From: Cellulomonas sp. 73-145
GTDB taxonomy: Bacteria > Actinomycetota > Actinomycetes > Actinomycetales > Cellulomonadaceae
DNA length: 64,000 nucleotides
Direction of reading: 5' to 3'
Assembly (NCBI GenBank): GCA_001898185.1
Contig: MKTI01000003.1
Coordinates: forward strand, 1-64,000
Shown: in pieces, positions 22,949-31,575 of the stretch
Layout: each line of letters starts with the position of its first letter
Position numbering within the stretch: the stretch's first letter is position 1
Notes under the pieces: model-generated
Seen by the model: only the letters and a program-made list of their open reading frames with translations
What the model was told of the DNA's origin: nothing
Databases searched by the model: none
Translations under genes and position numbers: made by a program

Positions 22949-23623
22949 TCAGGCCAGCGGGCCGGTCTCCTCGATCAGCCGCAGCGCCGCGCTGACCCGC
23001 GGGTTCCGCTCCGGGTCGGAGTCGATCCCCAGGGTGTTGTAGATCGCGTTCACGTGGTTCTGCACCGACTTCTCGGCGATGCCCAGCCGTTCGCCGATGC
23101 CGGAGTTGCTCAGGCCCTGCGCCAGCAGCTGCAGCACCTCGAACTGCCGGTCCGTCAGTGCCGCCACCGCCGAGCCGCGTCGCGGCCGCATCTTCGCCAG
23201 CAGCGCCGGGTCCAGCACCGTCTCGCCGCGGGCGGCGGCGTGCAGCGCCCCGACCAGGGCCTCCACGGTGGTCGCCGATGTCTTGGACAGGTAGCCCCAG
23301 CCCACCGCCACGTCGGCCGGCAGGTCCAGCAGCAGCTCCATCGCGTCGTGCGCGGACAGCAGCAGGATGCCGAGCGACGGCTGGCTGCGGCGCAGCTGGA
23401 CGCCGAGCGCGATGCCGTTGCCGTCCGGCAGGTCGATGTCCAGCACCACCACGTTCGCCAGGCCGGGTGTGATGACGTTCCGAGCCGCGGCGACGGTCCC
23501 GACGCTGGCCACCACCTGCAGCCCCGGCTGCTCGCCGAGGGTCCGCTCGAGCATCGAGCGGAACAGCGGCTGGTCCTCGACCACTGCGACGCGCAGCGCG
23601 GCGGGGGATTGGTTGGGCATCAC
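22949..23623 (-). CDS. NarL/FixJ-type response regulator
   Basis: A 224-residue two-domain regulator. The receiver domain has the acidic pair in AVVEDQPLF, the phospho-acceptor Asp62 in VVVLDIDLPDGNG and LLLSAHD for the Thr/Ser position; the conserved Lys is in YLSKTSA. The LuxR helix-turn-helix is at about 155-205 (LTDRQFEVLQLLAQGLSNSG, IGERLGIAEKSVQNHVNAIY). It is divergent from the histidine kinase gene that starts 67 bp away, and the pair should form one system. The palindromic TAGGTG-N4-CACCTA boxes ahead of the secreted-protein genes are candidate targets. Confidence 0.88.
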   Translation of the reverse strand: MMPNQSPAALRVAVVEDQPLFRSMLERTLGEQPGLQVVASVGTVAAARNVITPGLANVVVLDIDLPDGNGIALGVQLRRSQPSLGILLLSAHDAMELLLDLPADVAVGWGYLSKTSATTVEALVGALHAAARGETVLDPALLAKMRPRRGSAVAALTDRQFEVLQLLAQGLSNSGIGERLGIAEKSVQNHVNAIYNTLGIDSDPERNPRVSAALRLIEETGPLA

Positions 23624-23689
23624 TGCTCAGTATCGTCTGTGCCGACCGGATGCTGTGGCGCAACGTCGCACCGGCCGACGAGAGCTGAG

Positions 23690-24859
23690 GTGAGCGTGCC
23701 CGCCCAGAGCGCGCCGGACGACCGTGCGGACCCCGCGGACGAGGCGTCGGACTGGCGCACCCTCTGGGTGACCACCGGGGCCGTCGCCTCGATGTTCGCG
23801 ATCGGCGCCGTCGCCCAGTCCACCTACATCTTCGCCGCGTTCGTGCCGGGCTGGCAGGCCGTCTCCGTCGTCTCGCGCGTGGTCGTCAACGCCCTGACCG
23901 TCCTGGTGCTCATCGCGGTGCTGGCGCTGTGGCGCCAGCCGCACCGGATCACCCGGCTCGGCAAGATGGTCGGGGCGGTGCTCGCCGGGCTGATCGCCGC
24001 GCTCGCGCGAGTGGCACTGCAGGTGCTGCTGGGGGTGTACCCCGCGTTCGGGCCGAAGACGGTGGTCGCCGAGGCGGTGACGGGCGCGATGATCGGCGTC
24101 GGCTCGGCGGTGCTCGGCACCTGGGTGATGATGTCGCGGCGCAGGCTGCGGGCCGAGGTTCGCGAGCGGGTGCGCACGACGCACGCGGTCCAGACGGCGG
24201 TGCAAGCCCTCGAGGACGAGGAGATCCGCGTGCGGCGGGAGGTGGCCGACGGGCTGCACTCGTCGATGCAGCAGCGCCTGGTGCTGGTGACGGCGCGGCT
24301 GGACGGCGCGCTGGCCCGGCTCGCCGCCGCCGGTGCTCCGGCGCGGGACCTCGCCACCCTGCGTGAGGTGCGCACCGAGATCGAGAACGTGCGCGAGCAG
24401 GACGTGCGGCAGATGAGCCGGCTGCTCTACCCGGACCAGCTGGAGATCGGGATGGTCCCGGCGGTCCGTGCGCTGCTGCGCCGCGTCCCGCCGGCGATCG
24501 CGACGCACCTGGAGGTCGACGAGGAGCTGCGCGCGCTGGACGACCCGGCCGCCCCGGAGCTCTCCCAGGCGGAACGGCTGCTGGCCGTTCGCGTGGTCGA
24601 GGAGGCCGTGAGCAACGCGCTCCGCCACGGCACTCCGACCGAGGTGGACGTGCGGCTCGGCGTGAACCGCACGGGCATCGCGCTGCGGGTGCGGGACGAC
24701 GGCGGCGGCTTCGACCCGGCGACGGTGACCCGCTCCGGCACCAAGCGGCTGGCCGAGCGGCTGTCGATCGTCGGCGGCCGGCTCGACGTCAAGGGAGTGC
24801 TCGGCGTCGGTACCGAGGTGGTCGCGACGCTCCCTGTGGACGCGCTCCGCGGTCGCTGA
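23690..24859 (+). CDS. Sensor histidine kinase (NarX/DesK-like)
   Basis: Start taken at GTG 23,690, just before a short hydrophilic tail and the first membrane segment. The 389-residue protein has four hydrophobic segments to about residue 145, a coiled linker, a HisKA_3-type dimerisation helix with REVADGLHSSMQQRLVLV (phospho-accepting His), and an HATPase domain with RVVEEAVSNALRHG (N box), RVRDDGGGFDP (G1) and VLGVGTEVVATLP. The residue after the His is Ser instead of the more usual Glu/Asp. It is divergently paired with the response regulator 22,949-23,623. The signal is probably membrane- or envelope-related, since no soluble sensor domain is present. Confidence 0.87.
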   Translation: MSVPAQSAPDDRADPADEASDWRTLWVTTGAVASMFAIGAVAQSTYIFAAFVPGWQAVSVVSRVVVNALTVLVLIAVLALWRQPHRITRLGKMVGAVLAGLIAALARVALQVLLGVYPAFGPKTVVAEAVTGAMIGVGSAVLGTWVMMSRRRLRAEVRERVRTTHAVQTAVQALEDEEIRVRREVADGLHSSMQQRLVLVTARLDGALARLAAAGAPARDLATLREVRTEIENVREQDVRQMSRLLYPDQLEIGMVPAVRALLRRVPPAIATHLEVDEELRALDDPAAPELSQAERLLAVRVVEEAVSNALRHGTPTEVDVRLGVNRTGIALRVRDDGGGFDPATVTRSGTKRLAERLSIVGGRLDVKGVLGVGTEVVATLPVDALRGR

Positions 24860-25039
24860 GGGGCGGCCGCATCCGGCTGCGGCAGCACTGTCGTGAGCGT
24901 CGTCGTCAGCGCCGTGAAAAATGGCGCGGATTAGGCGCGCTATAAGGCGCCCAAGCGATTCCCCGGTATACCGCTTCACCCGCCGGAGTGAGCCGCTGAC
25001 CTGCGGCTGGGTGAAAGAATCGGACAATTAAGACAGCCG

Positions 25040-25055
25040 TAGGTGCTGCCACCTA
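25040..25055. promoter_or_regulatory. Palindromic box TAGGTG-CTGC-CACCTA
   Basis: A perfect 6-4-6 inverted repeat 84 bp upstream of the secreted-protein gene at 25,139, followed by AG. The same box with one arm mismatch is found before the paralogous gene at 27,377. The size and spacing suit a NarL-type regulator dimer. Confidence 0.5.
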
Positions 25056-25138
25056 GACGCTTGTCCAACTTGGTTATGTGAAGCCCTACGTTCCGGGCGG
25101 ATCGTCGTCAGAACCCCCGGAACCAGAGGAGCAAGTCC

Positions 25139-25576
25139 ATGTCTCGCAGCAAGTGGTCCACCCGTCGCAAGTCCCTGGCCATCGGCCTGGCCGTCGTCGG
25201 CGTGGCCGGCCTCTCCCTGGCCTCCGCGTCGCAGATCAACTTCAACTGGAACACGCAGAGCTTCCAGTCCGGCTCGGTCCCGACCGTCATGAGCGACTGC
25301 CAGAAGAGCACCGTCGGCGTCGCGTACGGCACGCCGGCGTTCTCCTCCACCGGCTGGACCGTCTCCAACGTGACGTTCTCGTCCATCGACGCCGCCTGCC
25401 AGGGCAAGACCTACGAGGTCGCCTACTCCACGTCGTCGAGCAACGGCTGGGTGCAGACCGGCCTGACCACGACCAGCGCCAAGGTCGACACCACCGGCTC
25501 CATCGCCGTCACGCTGCCGAGCGGCGTGACCGACCCCAGCACGATCACCGGCTGGGCGCTGACCATCCACAGCTGA
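25139..25576 (+). CDS. Exported protein, paralogue of 27,377-27,823
   Basis: ATG 25,139 has a GAGGAG site 7 nt upstream. A Sec signal (RRKSLAIGLAVVGVAGLSLA, then SAS) precedes a compact about 115-residue beta-rich domain with two cysteines (SDCQKSTVGVAY; DAACQGKTYEVAYS), likely a disulphide. The pattern C-x5-V-x2-Y ... G(W/F)-x(V/I) ... AAC-x-G-(K/R) ... YS is shared with the protein at 27,377. The next gene is a signal peptidase that starts on its stop codon, so this protein is probably its substrate, as with SipW and TasA. Function is unknown; a surface or fibre component is plausible. Confidence 0.7.
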   Translation: MSRSKWSTRRKSLAIGLAVVGVAGLSLASASQINFNWNTQSFQSGSVPTVMSDCQKSTVGVAYGTPAFSSTGWTVSNVTFSSIDAACQGKTYEVAYSTSSSNGWVQTGLTTTSAKVDTTGSIAVTLPSGVTDPSTITGWALTIHS

Positions 25577-26310
25577 TGACCCAGGCGAGGGCGGCCGACT
25601 CGAGGCGGCCACCCTCGCGCACACCCTTCGAACCAGGGGGTTCGGCCGTGCAGGAAGCCGCGCACCGCACCAGCGCACCGGCGTCGTCCGCGCCGCGTGT
25701 GCTGCGAGTGGTGCGCGGCGTCCTCGGCTGGGTGCTGCTCGCCGCAGGTCTGTGGCTCGTCTGGCCGTCGTCGCTCGGCGGTTGCACCACTCTGACGGTG
25801 GTCTCCGGGCACTCGATGGAGCCGACCTACTACACCGGCGACCTGGTGGTGGCGCGGTGCGGCACCCCGAAGGTCGGGGACGTGGCCGTCTACCGGCCCA
25901 CCGCGGTGGACCGCTCGGCCCGCATCATCCACCGGGTGGTCGGCGGCGACGGTGCCACGGGGTGGCAGCTGAAGGGCGACAACAACACGTACGCCGACCC
26001 GTTCTCCCCGACGAACGCCGACGTGGTCGGCGTCGCGGTGCTGCACATCCCGAAGCTCGGCCGGCTGTCCGTGCTGCTCCTCAACCCCTGGCTCTGGGCG
26101 TTCGCCGTGCTGGCGGCGATGGTCCTGCTGATCTGGCCGTCCGCGGAGGACGAGCCGCACGACGACGACACGCGCGCCGACGCCGCGCCGTCCGGGGTGG
26201 CCGACGACGTCGCGGAGGTGGTGACCGTAGGCGCGGGGGACGTCTCGGGCGACGTCTCGGGCGACGTCTCGGTGGACCGCCGACCCATGGCCGTGGACAA
26301 CGCCCGATGA
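25576..26310 (+). CDS. Signal peptidase I, ER/SipW type
   Basis: Starts at ATG 25,576 overlapping the previous stop (TGATG). It is 244 residues with a membrane helix (LGWVLLAAGLWLVWPSSLGG), the catalytic SGHSMEPTYYTGDLVVARCG with Ser80, and IIHRVVGG where His119 takes the place of the Lys base: this Ser-His type is the SipW/archaeal/ER class. A second membrane helix lies at about 165-182, and an acidic tail carries GDVS three times from a 12-bp DNA repeat. It lies between two exported-protein genes and the three overlap, so it is a dedicated peptidase for them. Confidence 0.88.
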   Translation: MTQARAADSRRPPSRTPFEPGGSAVQEAAHRTSAPASSAPRVLRVVRGVLGWVLLAAGLWLVWPSSLGGCTTLTVVSGHSMEPTYYTGDLVVARCGTPKVGDVAVYRPTAVDRSARIIHRVVGGDGATGWQLKGDNNTYADPFSPTNADVVGVAVLHIPKLGRLSVLLLNPWLWAFAVLAAMVLLIWPSAEDEPHDDDTRADAAPSGVADDVAEVVTVGAGDVSGDVSGDVSVDRRPMAVDNAR

Positions 26311-27131
26311 CGCGACGCCCGCGGTTCCGGCTGATCGCCGCGCTCACCGTCCTGGTGCTCGGCCTGCTCGGCGTTGCCGAGGCGTCCGCCTCCAAGATCC
26401 CGCTCAGCTCGGTCGGGGCGGTGTGGCACTCCGCCACCTTCTCCCGGCCGTGCGCCGGCCCGGTGCTGGTCACGCCGATGGGCAACCCCAACGGCGCGGG
26501 GAAGTACTCGCAGGCCGCCGTCACCGGGCTGTCGGGCTCGTGCTCCACCGGCTACCTCGAGCTGCGGGACAACTACGGCACCACCCTGATCTCCGGCACG
26601 GGCACCATCTCCGGCGGTGTCTTCTCCGTGTCCACCAGCAGCGGCCAGTACACGCCGCCCAGCACGGCGAACGCGCGGATCTTCGTCTCCGGCAACACCT
26701 GGCCGATCAAGGCGACGTGGATGCCGTCCATCTACGGCGGTTGCGTCGTCGTCGTCGCGGCGACGGGAGCGACCACCACCAAGCCGTGCTCGATCACCAG
26801 CCTCACGGCGGTGAGCAACGGGGACGGCGCCGGTCGCGGCTACCGGACCGACCACATGTACCTGGTGCTGTCCGCGCCGACCATGGTCACGGACGGGACG
26901 GAGAAGGCGTACCTGGTGCTCAACCTGGGCGCCGCGTCCGGCCTGCCCAACAACTGGCAGTGGGGCAACGCCGGGGTCACGACGGGCAACCTCACGCCCT
27001 ATCCCGGCGACCGCTGCTCGGCGCTCCCGATGCTCCAGGCCTACGCGCCCGGCTGGGCCGCCAACGGTGCCCAGGTGTACTTCGACGCGCTCGAGAACCG
27101 CACCGGCGCCTCCGGACTCGTCTGCTCCTGA
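26307..27131 (+). CDS. Exported protein, 274 aa
   Basis: ATG 26,307 overlaps the signal peptidase stop (ATGA). A signal peptide (RLIAALTVLVLGLLGVAEAS) precedes a beta-rich extracellular protein, Thr/Ser/Gly-rich with several Cys (RPCAGP, GSCSTG, GGCVVV, KPCSIT, DRCSAL, LVCS), probably disulphide-linked. No anchor or sorting signal is seen. Coupling to the peptidase suggests it is a second substrate. No family is recognised. Confidence 0.65.
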   Translation: MTRRPRFRLIAALTVLVLGLLGVAEASASKIPLSSVGAVWHSATFSRPCAGPVLVTPMGNPNGAGKYSQAAVTGLSGSCSTGYLELRDNYGTTLISGTGTISGGVFSVSTSSGQYTPPSTANARIFVSGNTWPIKATWMPSIYGGCVVVVAATGATTTKPCSITSLTAVSNGDGAGRGYRTDHMYLVLSAPTMVTDGTEKAYLVLNLGAASGLPNNWQWGNAGVTTGNLTPYPGDRCSALPMLQAYAPGWAANGAQVYFDALENRTGASGLVCS

Positions 27132-27287
27132 CCCGACAGGTCGCTGCTCCGAACGGGTGACGTCCGGTCGGATCCCTCAGCATCGGGGACGCCCGACCGA
27201 TGGATCGGTCTGAGTTGTGTCTGATGCGTCGCACCTGGTCAGAGGGGTGAAGTTCTGCCCCTAACGGGTCTCCCGGCTCGCGACCTC

Positions 27288-27303
27288 TGGGTGTTAGCAC
27301 CTA
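27288..27303. promoter_or_regulatory. Palindromic box TGGGTG-TTAG-CACCTA
   Basis: Second copy of the box at 25,040-25,055 (one mismatch between the arms), 74 bp upstream of the paralogous exported-protein gene at 27,377. Position, right half (CACCTAG) and following bases agree, which argues for a common regulator. Confidence 0.45.
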
Positions 27304-27376
27304 GCCTCTGTGCTGTCAGCACGACGCTGACACGTCGGTCCGCCGACGATCCGCCGCCCACGGAGGGGAGGCGACC

Positions 27377-27823
27377 GTGACACAGGTGTCCGCAGGTTCT
27401 GCTCGCACCGCGCCCTGGGCGCCGATCCGGTCCCTGCGCTCGCGCGCGTTCCGGCTCAAGTTGGCCGCGGTGCTCACGGCGTTCTCCGTCGCGGGTCTCT
27501 ACGCCTCGTCCCAGGCGATGGCGCAGGCCCCGCAGTCCGCGGCCGCTGCCGTGCCGTCCGGGTGCGACGGCAACCAGGTGCGCTGGGGGTACGAGGCGGG
27601 GCTCGTCCCGGGGGCCGACGGGGGCTTCTCGATCGAGGGCATCCGGGTGGACGACGTCCCGGCCGCCTGCGTCGGGCGGCCCGTGGCGATCACGTACTCC
27701 AGCGGTGGCACCGTGGTCCGCCGGGAGGTGCGGCCGCTGGAGCGCGGCGTGATCGACCGGATCGACAGGTCCGTGGTCGGCGACGTGCTGGTCACCGCCG
27801 CGTCCTGGGCGCCCGTCTCCTGA
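27377..27823 (+). CDS. Exported protein, paralogue of 25,139-25,576
   Basis: GTG 27,377 follows GGAGGGGAGG. The 148-residue product has a signal region (FRLKLAAVLTAFSVAGLYAS, then SQAMAQA) and a small domain with the same skeleton as the 25,139 protein: SGCDGNQVRWGY, GGFSIEGIRVDDVPAACVGR and VAITYSSGG, with the two Cys conserved. It is 245 bp downstream of the peptidase operon and has its own promoter box. The two proteins may assemble together or replace each other. Function is unknown. Confidence 0.65.
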   Translation: MTQVSAGSARTAPWAPIRSLRSRAFRLKLAAVLTAFSVAGLYASSQAMAQAPQSAAAAVPSGCDGNQVRWGYEAGLVPGADGGFSIEGIRVDDVPAACVGRPVAITYSSGGTVVRREVRPLERGVIDRIDRSVVGDVLVTAASWAPVS

Positions 27824-27904
27824 CCGCGGATTCCGACCGGGACTATCCGCGGGCCTGATCCGCGGCCATGATCCGCCGGCCCTGGTCCGCCGGGCCCCGG
27901 CCGC

Positions 27905-28678
27905 TCACCAGCCCAGGGCGTCGATCGCCGCGACCTCCTCGGCCGTCAGCTGCAGGTCGAGCGCCGCGAGGTTCTCCTCGAGGCGGGCCAGGTGCGTCGT
28001 CTTGGGGATCACCACCACGTCGTGCGCCAGGTGCCAGGCCAGCACCACCTGGGCCGGCGTCGCGTCGTGCACCGCGGCCGCCTTGGTGATCGCCTCCGAC
28101 GCCAGGTCGGTCCGCTTCAAGGGCGAGTAGCCCTCGACGGCGATGCCGCGCTCGCGGTGCGCGTCCAGCAGCTCGGGGTCGTGGTCGGCCGGGCTGTACG
28201 GGATCTGGTTGACCGCCGGTGCCTCACCGGTCGCCTCGATCAGCTGGTCGATCTGCGGGATCGAGTAGTTGGACACCCCGATCGACCTGGTCAGGCCCTC
28301 GTCGCGGGCGCGGCGCAGCTCCTGCCACACCTCGGGCGCCGCCTTGCCGCCGGGCGGCCAGTGGATCAGCCACAGGTCGACGTGGTCCGTGCCCAGCGCG
28401 GCGAGCGACTCGAGGATTGTCCGGCGCTCCCGGCCGGCGTGCTCGGGCGGCAGCTTGGTGGTGAGGAACACGTCGTCCCGGTCGATGTCCACCAGCGACA
28501 GGGCACGTCCCACCTGCCCCTCGTTCCCGTAGCCGGTGGCGGTGTCCAGGTGCCGGTAGCCCAGCTCCAGGGCGCCGCTGACGGCACGCACCGCCTCGTC
28601 ACCGGTGGACTGCCAGGTGCCCAGGCCGAGCATCGGGATGGTGCCGCCGGGCAGGGCCAGGGTGGGGGAGGACGTCAT
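27905..28678 (-). CDS. Aldo/keto reductase
   Basis: Starts at ATG 28,678 (257 aa); the frame is open further upstream but the conserved region begins here (LPGGTIPMLGLGTWQSTGDE). The (beta/alpha)8 reductase signatures are present: HLDTATGYGNE with the catalytic Asp and Tyr, FLTTKLPP with the Lys, LWLIHWPPGG with the His, GVSNYSIPQIDQL, and IPKTTHLARLEENL for NADPH 2'-phosphate binding. It reduces aldehydes or ketones with NADPH; the 2,5-diketo-gluconate reductase-like subgroup fits best. It is a single gene. Confidence 0.88.
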   Translation of the reverse strand: MTSSPTLALPGGTIPMLGLGTWQSTGDEAVRAVSGALELGYRHLDTATGYGNEGQVGRALSLVDIDRDDVFLTTKLPPEHAGRERRTILESLAALGTDHVDLWLIHWPPGGKAAPEVWQELRRARDEGLTRSIGVSNYSIPQIDQLIEATGEAPAVNQIPYSPADHDPELLDAHRERGIAVEGYSPLKRTDLASEAITKAAAVHDATPAQVVLAWHLAHDVVVIPKTTHLARLEENLAALDLQLTAEEVAAIDALGW

Positions 28679-28817
28679 GCGGCCATCCTCGCCGCCACCC
28701 CCGTCGAGCCGCACCTGGAGGGCGTGACGACGCCCGGATGTACCGTCGCGCAGGCCGTAGCACAGCCTGTGCACAGCCGGGAACACCGGCGTGTCGCGCA
28801 TCGTTGTGCCAGCCGAG

Positions 28818-29219
28818 ATGAAGCGATACGAAGACCTCGAGAACGACGACGGCACCGTCGTCCGGTACCGGCGCCACGACAACGGCGGCGGTCTCATCGG
28901 CGCGGGCGCGCACGCGGCACCGGACGCCTACGTGGCGGCCACCGCGTGGGTGGACCCGGGCGCGCACGTGAACGCGGGCGCCCACCTGGGCGACCACGTG
29001 TGGCTGGAGCGCGGCGCGGTGGTGCACGCCGGTGCGCGGCTCGGCAGCCACGTGCACGTGGAGGCGGACGCGGTGGTGGGTGCGGGTGCGCGCCTCGGCA
29101 CGCGGGTGACCGTCGGCGCCGGCGCACGGGTGGAGCCCGGTGTCGTCGTGCACTCCGACCAGACGATCCCGGCGGGCGCGCTCGTCCGGCGCTCGGCCTC
29201 CCGCCCCGTCGCCGCCTGA
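28818..29219 (+). CDS. Left-handed beta-helix (hexapeptide-repeat) protein
   Basis: The start is placed at ATG 28,818 (KRYEDLENDDGTVVRYRR). Residues about 25-125 are continuous imperfect hexapeptides ([AV]xxGAx: GAGAHAAPDAYVAATAWVDP, GAHVNAGAHLGDHVWLERGA), the left-handed beta-helix of acyltransferases and gamma-carbonic anhydrases. There is no recognisable catalytic His of a transferase, and the protein is short (133 aa), so it may be a structural or non-catalytic trimer. Confidence 0.7.
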   Translation: MKRYEDLENDDGTVVRYRRHDNGGGLIGAGAHAAPDAYVAATAWVDPGAHVNAGAHLGDHVWLERGAVVHAGARLGSHVHVEADAVVGAGARLGTRVTVGAGARVEPGVVVHSDQTIPAGALVRRSASRPVAA

Positions 29220-29233
29220 CCGCGGCACCTCCC

Positions 29234-29252
29234 GGCGCGGGCTGACCGCGCC
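29234..29252. terminator. Bidirectional terminator between convergent genes
   Basis: GGCGCGG (29,234-29,240) and CCGCGCC (29,246-29,252) form a 7-bp stem with a 5-nt loop, in the 67 bp between the two convergent genes; CACCTCC and GGAGGTG (29,226-29,232; 29,280-29,286) can close a larger outer structure. Confidence 0.6.
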
Positions 29253-29286
29253 GCCACGACGCCCTTCGCCCTGCCGGGCGGAGGTG

Positions 29287-29910
29287 TCAGTCGTCGTCGG
29301 GCAGGTCCGCGCGTCCCGGTGACGACGTGGACCGCGGCCCCGCGCCCGTGATCCCCAGCTCGTCCACCAGGAACAGGAACGCCCGCCCGTACGGGTGCTC
29401 GCCGACCTCCTCGCGCACGCGGTCCCAGTCGATCTGCTCCCGCAGGGCCCGCGCCGTGGGCAGCAGCCACGTGAAGTCGCAGTAGTGCTCCCCGAGCACG
29501 CGCATCTTCGCCGAGACGATCTCGGTGGCCTGCAGCACGGGCATCCGCACCGCGAGCACCTCGAGCTCCTCGGCGCTGGCCAGCATCTGGTGCGTGATCG
29601 GCTCACCGACCATCCGGAACAGCACGTCGATCAGCTGACCGTGGTGGTACGCCTTGAACAGCCAGTTCTCCGCGGGCTGCACCACGTCCAGGCCGGCCGC
29701 GGTCAGCGCCTCCTTGGCGCGGCCCACGTCCTCCTCCGTCACCGCGAAGTCCGCGTCGTGGCTCGGTTCCGGCGCACCGCGCGCCCAGGCCGCATAGCCG
29801 CCCACCAGGGCGAACGGGATGCCGGCCTCCAGCAGAGCCACGGCGGTGCGGCGCAGGCCGTCCTGCAGGGCGGCGCGCTCGTCTGCCGGCGTCGTCACGT
29901 GGTCCGTCAT
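29287..29910 (-). CDS. Nucleotidyltransferase-fold protein
   Basis: A 207-residue protein whose N-terminal half is a minimal nucleotidyltransferase: IPFALVGGYAAWARG then SHDADFAVTEED, the GG...DxD core that binds the nucleotide and metals, followed by ENWLFKAYHHGQLIDVLF with a third acidic residue. The C-terminal part is helical with WLLPTARALREQIDWDRVRE. This is the layout of aminoglycoside-adenylyltransferase-like and MNT-type antitoxin proteins; no HEPN partner is adjacent. The substrate is unknown. Confidence 0.75.
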   Translation of the reverse strand: MTDHVTTPADERAALQDGLRRTAVALLEAGIPFALVGGYAAWARGAPEPSHDADFAVTEEDVGRAKEALTAAGLDVVQPAENWLFKAYHHGQLIDVLFRMVGEPITHQMLASAEELEVLAVRMPVLQATEIVSAKMRVLGEHYCDFTWLLPTARALREQIDWDRVREEVGEHPYGRAFLFLVDELGITGAGPRSTSSPGRADLPDDD

Positions 29911-30002
29911 CTTCGGTTGTCTACACCCCGGCGCCTCGACCCGCAGCGTGGGTCGCCGCGCGGCGGTCCGGGGGACGGCGCTGCGGAGGCCCTCAGCAGG
30001 AC

Positions 30003-30980
30003 GTGAGCGGCCTGTCGGGCGACACTCGACGGGTGCGGCTGGCCACGTTCAACATTCTGCACGCGCGCTCGCCTGCCGACGGCCGCGTGGACCTGGACCG
30101 GTTCGCCGCCGCGGTGCGGCGCCTGGACGCCGACGTGCTGGGCCTGCAGGAGGTGGACCGCGACCAGGCGCGGTCCCACGGTGCGGACCTGACCTCGATC
30201 GCCGCCGAGGCGATGGGGGCGCACGCCCACCGGTTCGCCGCGACGCTGCACGGCGAGCCGGGGCTCTGGGTCGCGGCGACCGGCGCCCATCAGCCTCGGG
30301 GCGCCGCCTACGGGATCGCGCTGCTCAGCAGGCACCCGGTGCGCGAGTGGCGCGTGCTGACCCTCCCGGTGCTGAACCGCCGGGCTCCGGTCCGGTTCCC
30401 GGGACGTCGGTGGCCGGAGCTGGTGCGCGACGAGCCGCGCGCGGCGATCGCCGCGGTGCTCGACGCGCCCGGCGGCACGCTGACGGTGGTGTGCACGCAC
30501 CTGACGTTCATCCCGCGCTGGAACGGGCTGCAGCTGCGGCGCCTGACCGCGGCGGTGGAGGAGCTGCCGCGGCCGCTGGTGGTGCTGGGCGACCTCAACC
30601 TCGAGGACGGTCAGCCGGCGCAGCTCGCCCGGATGACGCCCCTCGCCACCGCGCCGACCTACCCGGTCGGCCGCCCGGTGCGGCAGCTCGACCACATCCT
30701 GGGGGAGGGTGCGGTGGCGGCCGTCCGTCCGGCCGAGGCGGTGGACCTGGGCCTGTCCGACCACCGTGCCCTGGTCGTGGACGTGCGGATCGGTGCGGCG
30801 GCCGCTCGTGCCGGTGCGGCGCACGCCGGGTCGGCGGGTGCGCAGCAACCGACCGGGACCGTCCGGCGGGACGCCGGCCGGGAGCGGCAGGGCGCCGGTT
30901 CGGCACCGTCGTCCAGCCGCGACCCGGGCGGCTACGCGCCCGCCCTGCGCCGGCTCAGGCGCCGCCGAGCAGCTCGCTGA
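30003..30980 (+). CDS. Endonuclease/exonuclease/phosphatase-family hydrolase
   Basis: A 325-residue member of the Mg-dependent DNase I/sphingomyelinase fold. The signatures are in order: LATFNILHARS, VLGLQEVDRDQARS with the metal-binding Glu, VVCTHLTFI, LGDLNLEDGQP with the Asp-Asn pair, and GLSDHRALVVDVRI with the final Asp-His. The start is GTG 30,003 with a weak ribosome site. The C-terminal about 55 residues are low-complexity. It has no signal peptide. It could act on nucleic acid, inositol phosphates or lipids. Its 3' end overlaps the convergent FMN reductase gene by 26 bp. Confidence 0.82.
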   Translation: MSGLSGDTRRVRLATFNILHARSPADGRVDLDRFAAAVRRLDADVLGLQEVDRDQARSHGADLTSIAAEAMGAHAHRFAATLHGEPGLWVAATGAHQPRGAAYGIALLSRHPVREWRVLTLPVLNRRAPVRFPGRRWPELVRDEPRAAIAAVLDAPGGTLTVVCTHLTFIPRWNGLQLRRLTAAVEELPRPLVVLGDLNLEDGQPAQLARMTPLATAPTYPVGRPVRQLDHILGEGAVAAVRPAEAVDLGLSDHRALVVDVRIGAAAARAGAAHAGSAGAQQPTGTVRRDAGRERQGAGSAPSSSRDPGGYAPALRRLRRRRAAR

Positions 30981-31575
30981 AGTCCGGCACCGCGTCGTAC
31001 AGCCCGGGACGGGCGGTGGTCGGGCGTCGGGCCACCCGCTCCGCCAGCTCGGTGGCCGCCCGGGTGATCCGGGACGGCAGCGGCTTGACGTCGTCGCCAC
31101 CCTCGTCGGCCCAGTCGTCCGTCGCGGCGAACACCGAGGTCGGCACCACGTCGGCGTGCAGGTAGGTGAACAGCGGGCGGATCGCCACCTCCGGCACCAG
31201 CGAGTGCCGGGCCGTGCCGCCCGTGGCACCCAGCAGCACCGGCGTCCCGGTCAGGGCGTCCGTGCCCAGCACGTCGACGAACGACTTGAACAGCCCGGCC
31301 GGCCCGGCCGTGTACACGGGCGTGACGGCGATGACACCGTCGGCGTCGGCGATCGCCTGCTGGGCCGCGGCGAGCGGTGCGGCCGCGAAGCCGGTCAGCG
31401 TCATGTTCACCACGTCGTGCGCCAGCTCACGCACCTCGACGACGGTGACCTGCGACTGCTGGCCGAGGTCGGCCAGCGCCGTGACGGTCGCCTCGGCCAG
31501 GCGGTCCGCCAGCAGGCGGGTCGACGACGGCTGCGAGACGCCGGCGGAGATCACGACGATCGAGCGGGTGCTCAT
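30955..31575 (-). CDS. FMN reductase, CE1759 family (LLM partner)
   Basis: A flavodoxin-like NAD(P)H:FMN reductase of 206 residues: IVVISAGVSQPSSTRLLADR for the phosphate-binding loop, GVIAVTPVYTAGPAGLFKSF, and VLLGATGGTARHSLVP. It starts on the stop of the LLM oxidoreductase gene (ATGA), which is the characteristic CE1758/CE1759 pair: the reductase supplies reduced FMN to the luciferase-like monooxygenase. No His-tagged cofactor site beyond FMN is seen. Confidence 0.88.
   Translation of the reverse strand: MSTRSIVVISAGVSQPSSTRLLADRLAEATVTALADLGQQSQVTVVEVRELAHDVVNMTLTGFAAAPLAAAQQAIADADGVIAVTPVYTAGPAGLFKSFVDVLGTDALTGTPVLLGATGGTARHSLVPEVAIRPLFTYLHADVVPTSVFAATDDWADEGGDDVKPLPSRITRAATELAERVARRPTTARPGLYDAVPDFSELLGGA

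Noticed and set aside
20370..23663. About 1,100-codon minus frame spanning GH2, the resolvase-like gene and the response regulator
   Set aside because: Low-complexity Arg/Gly/Pro composition and no domain; real genes lie in other frames.
24860..25138. Possible riboswitch upstream of the exported protein gene
   Set aside because: AT-richer region with GGCGC runs and hairpins, but it does not match the c-di-GMP or c-di-AMP consensus that I know.
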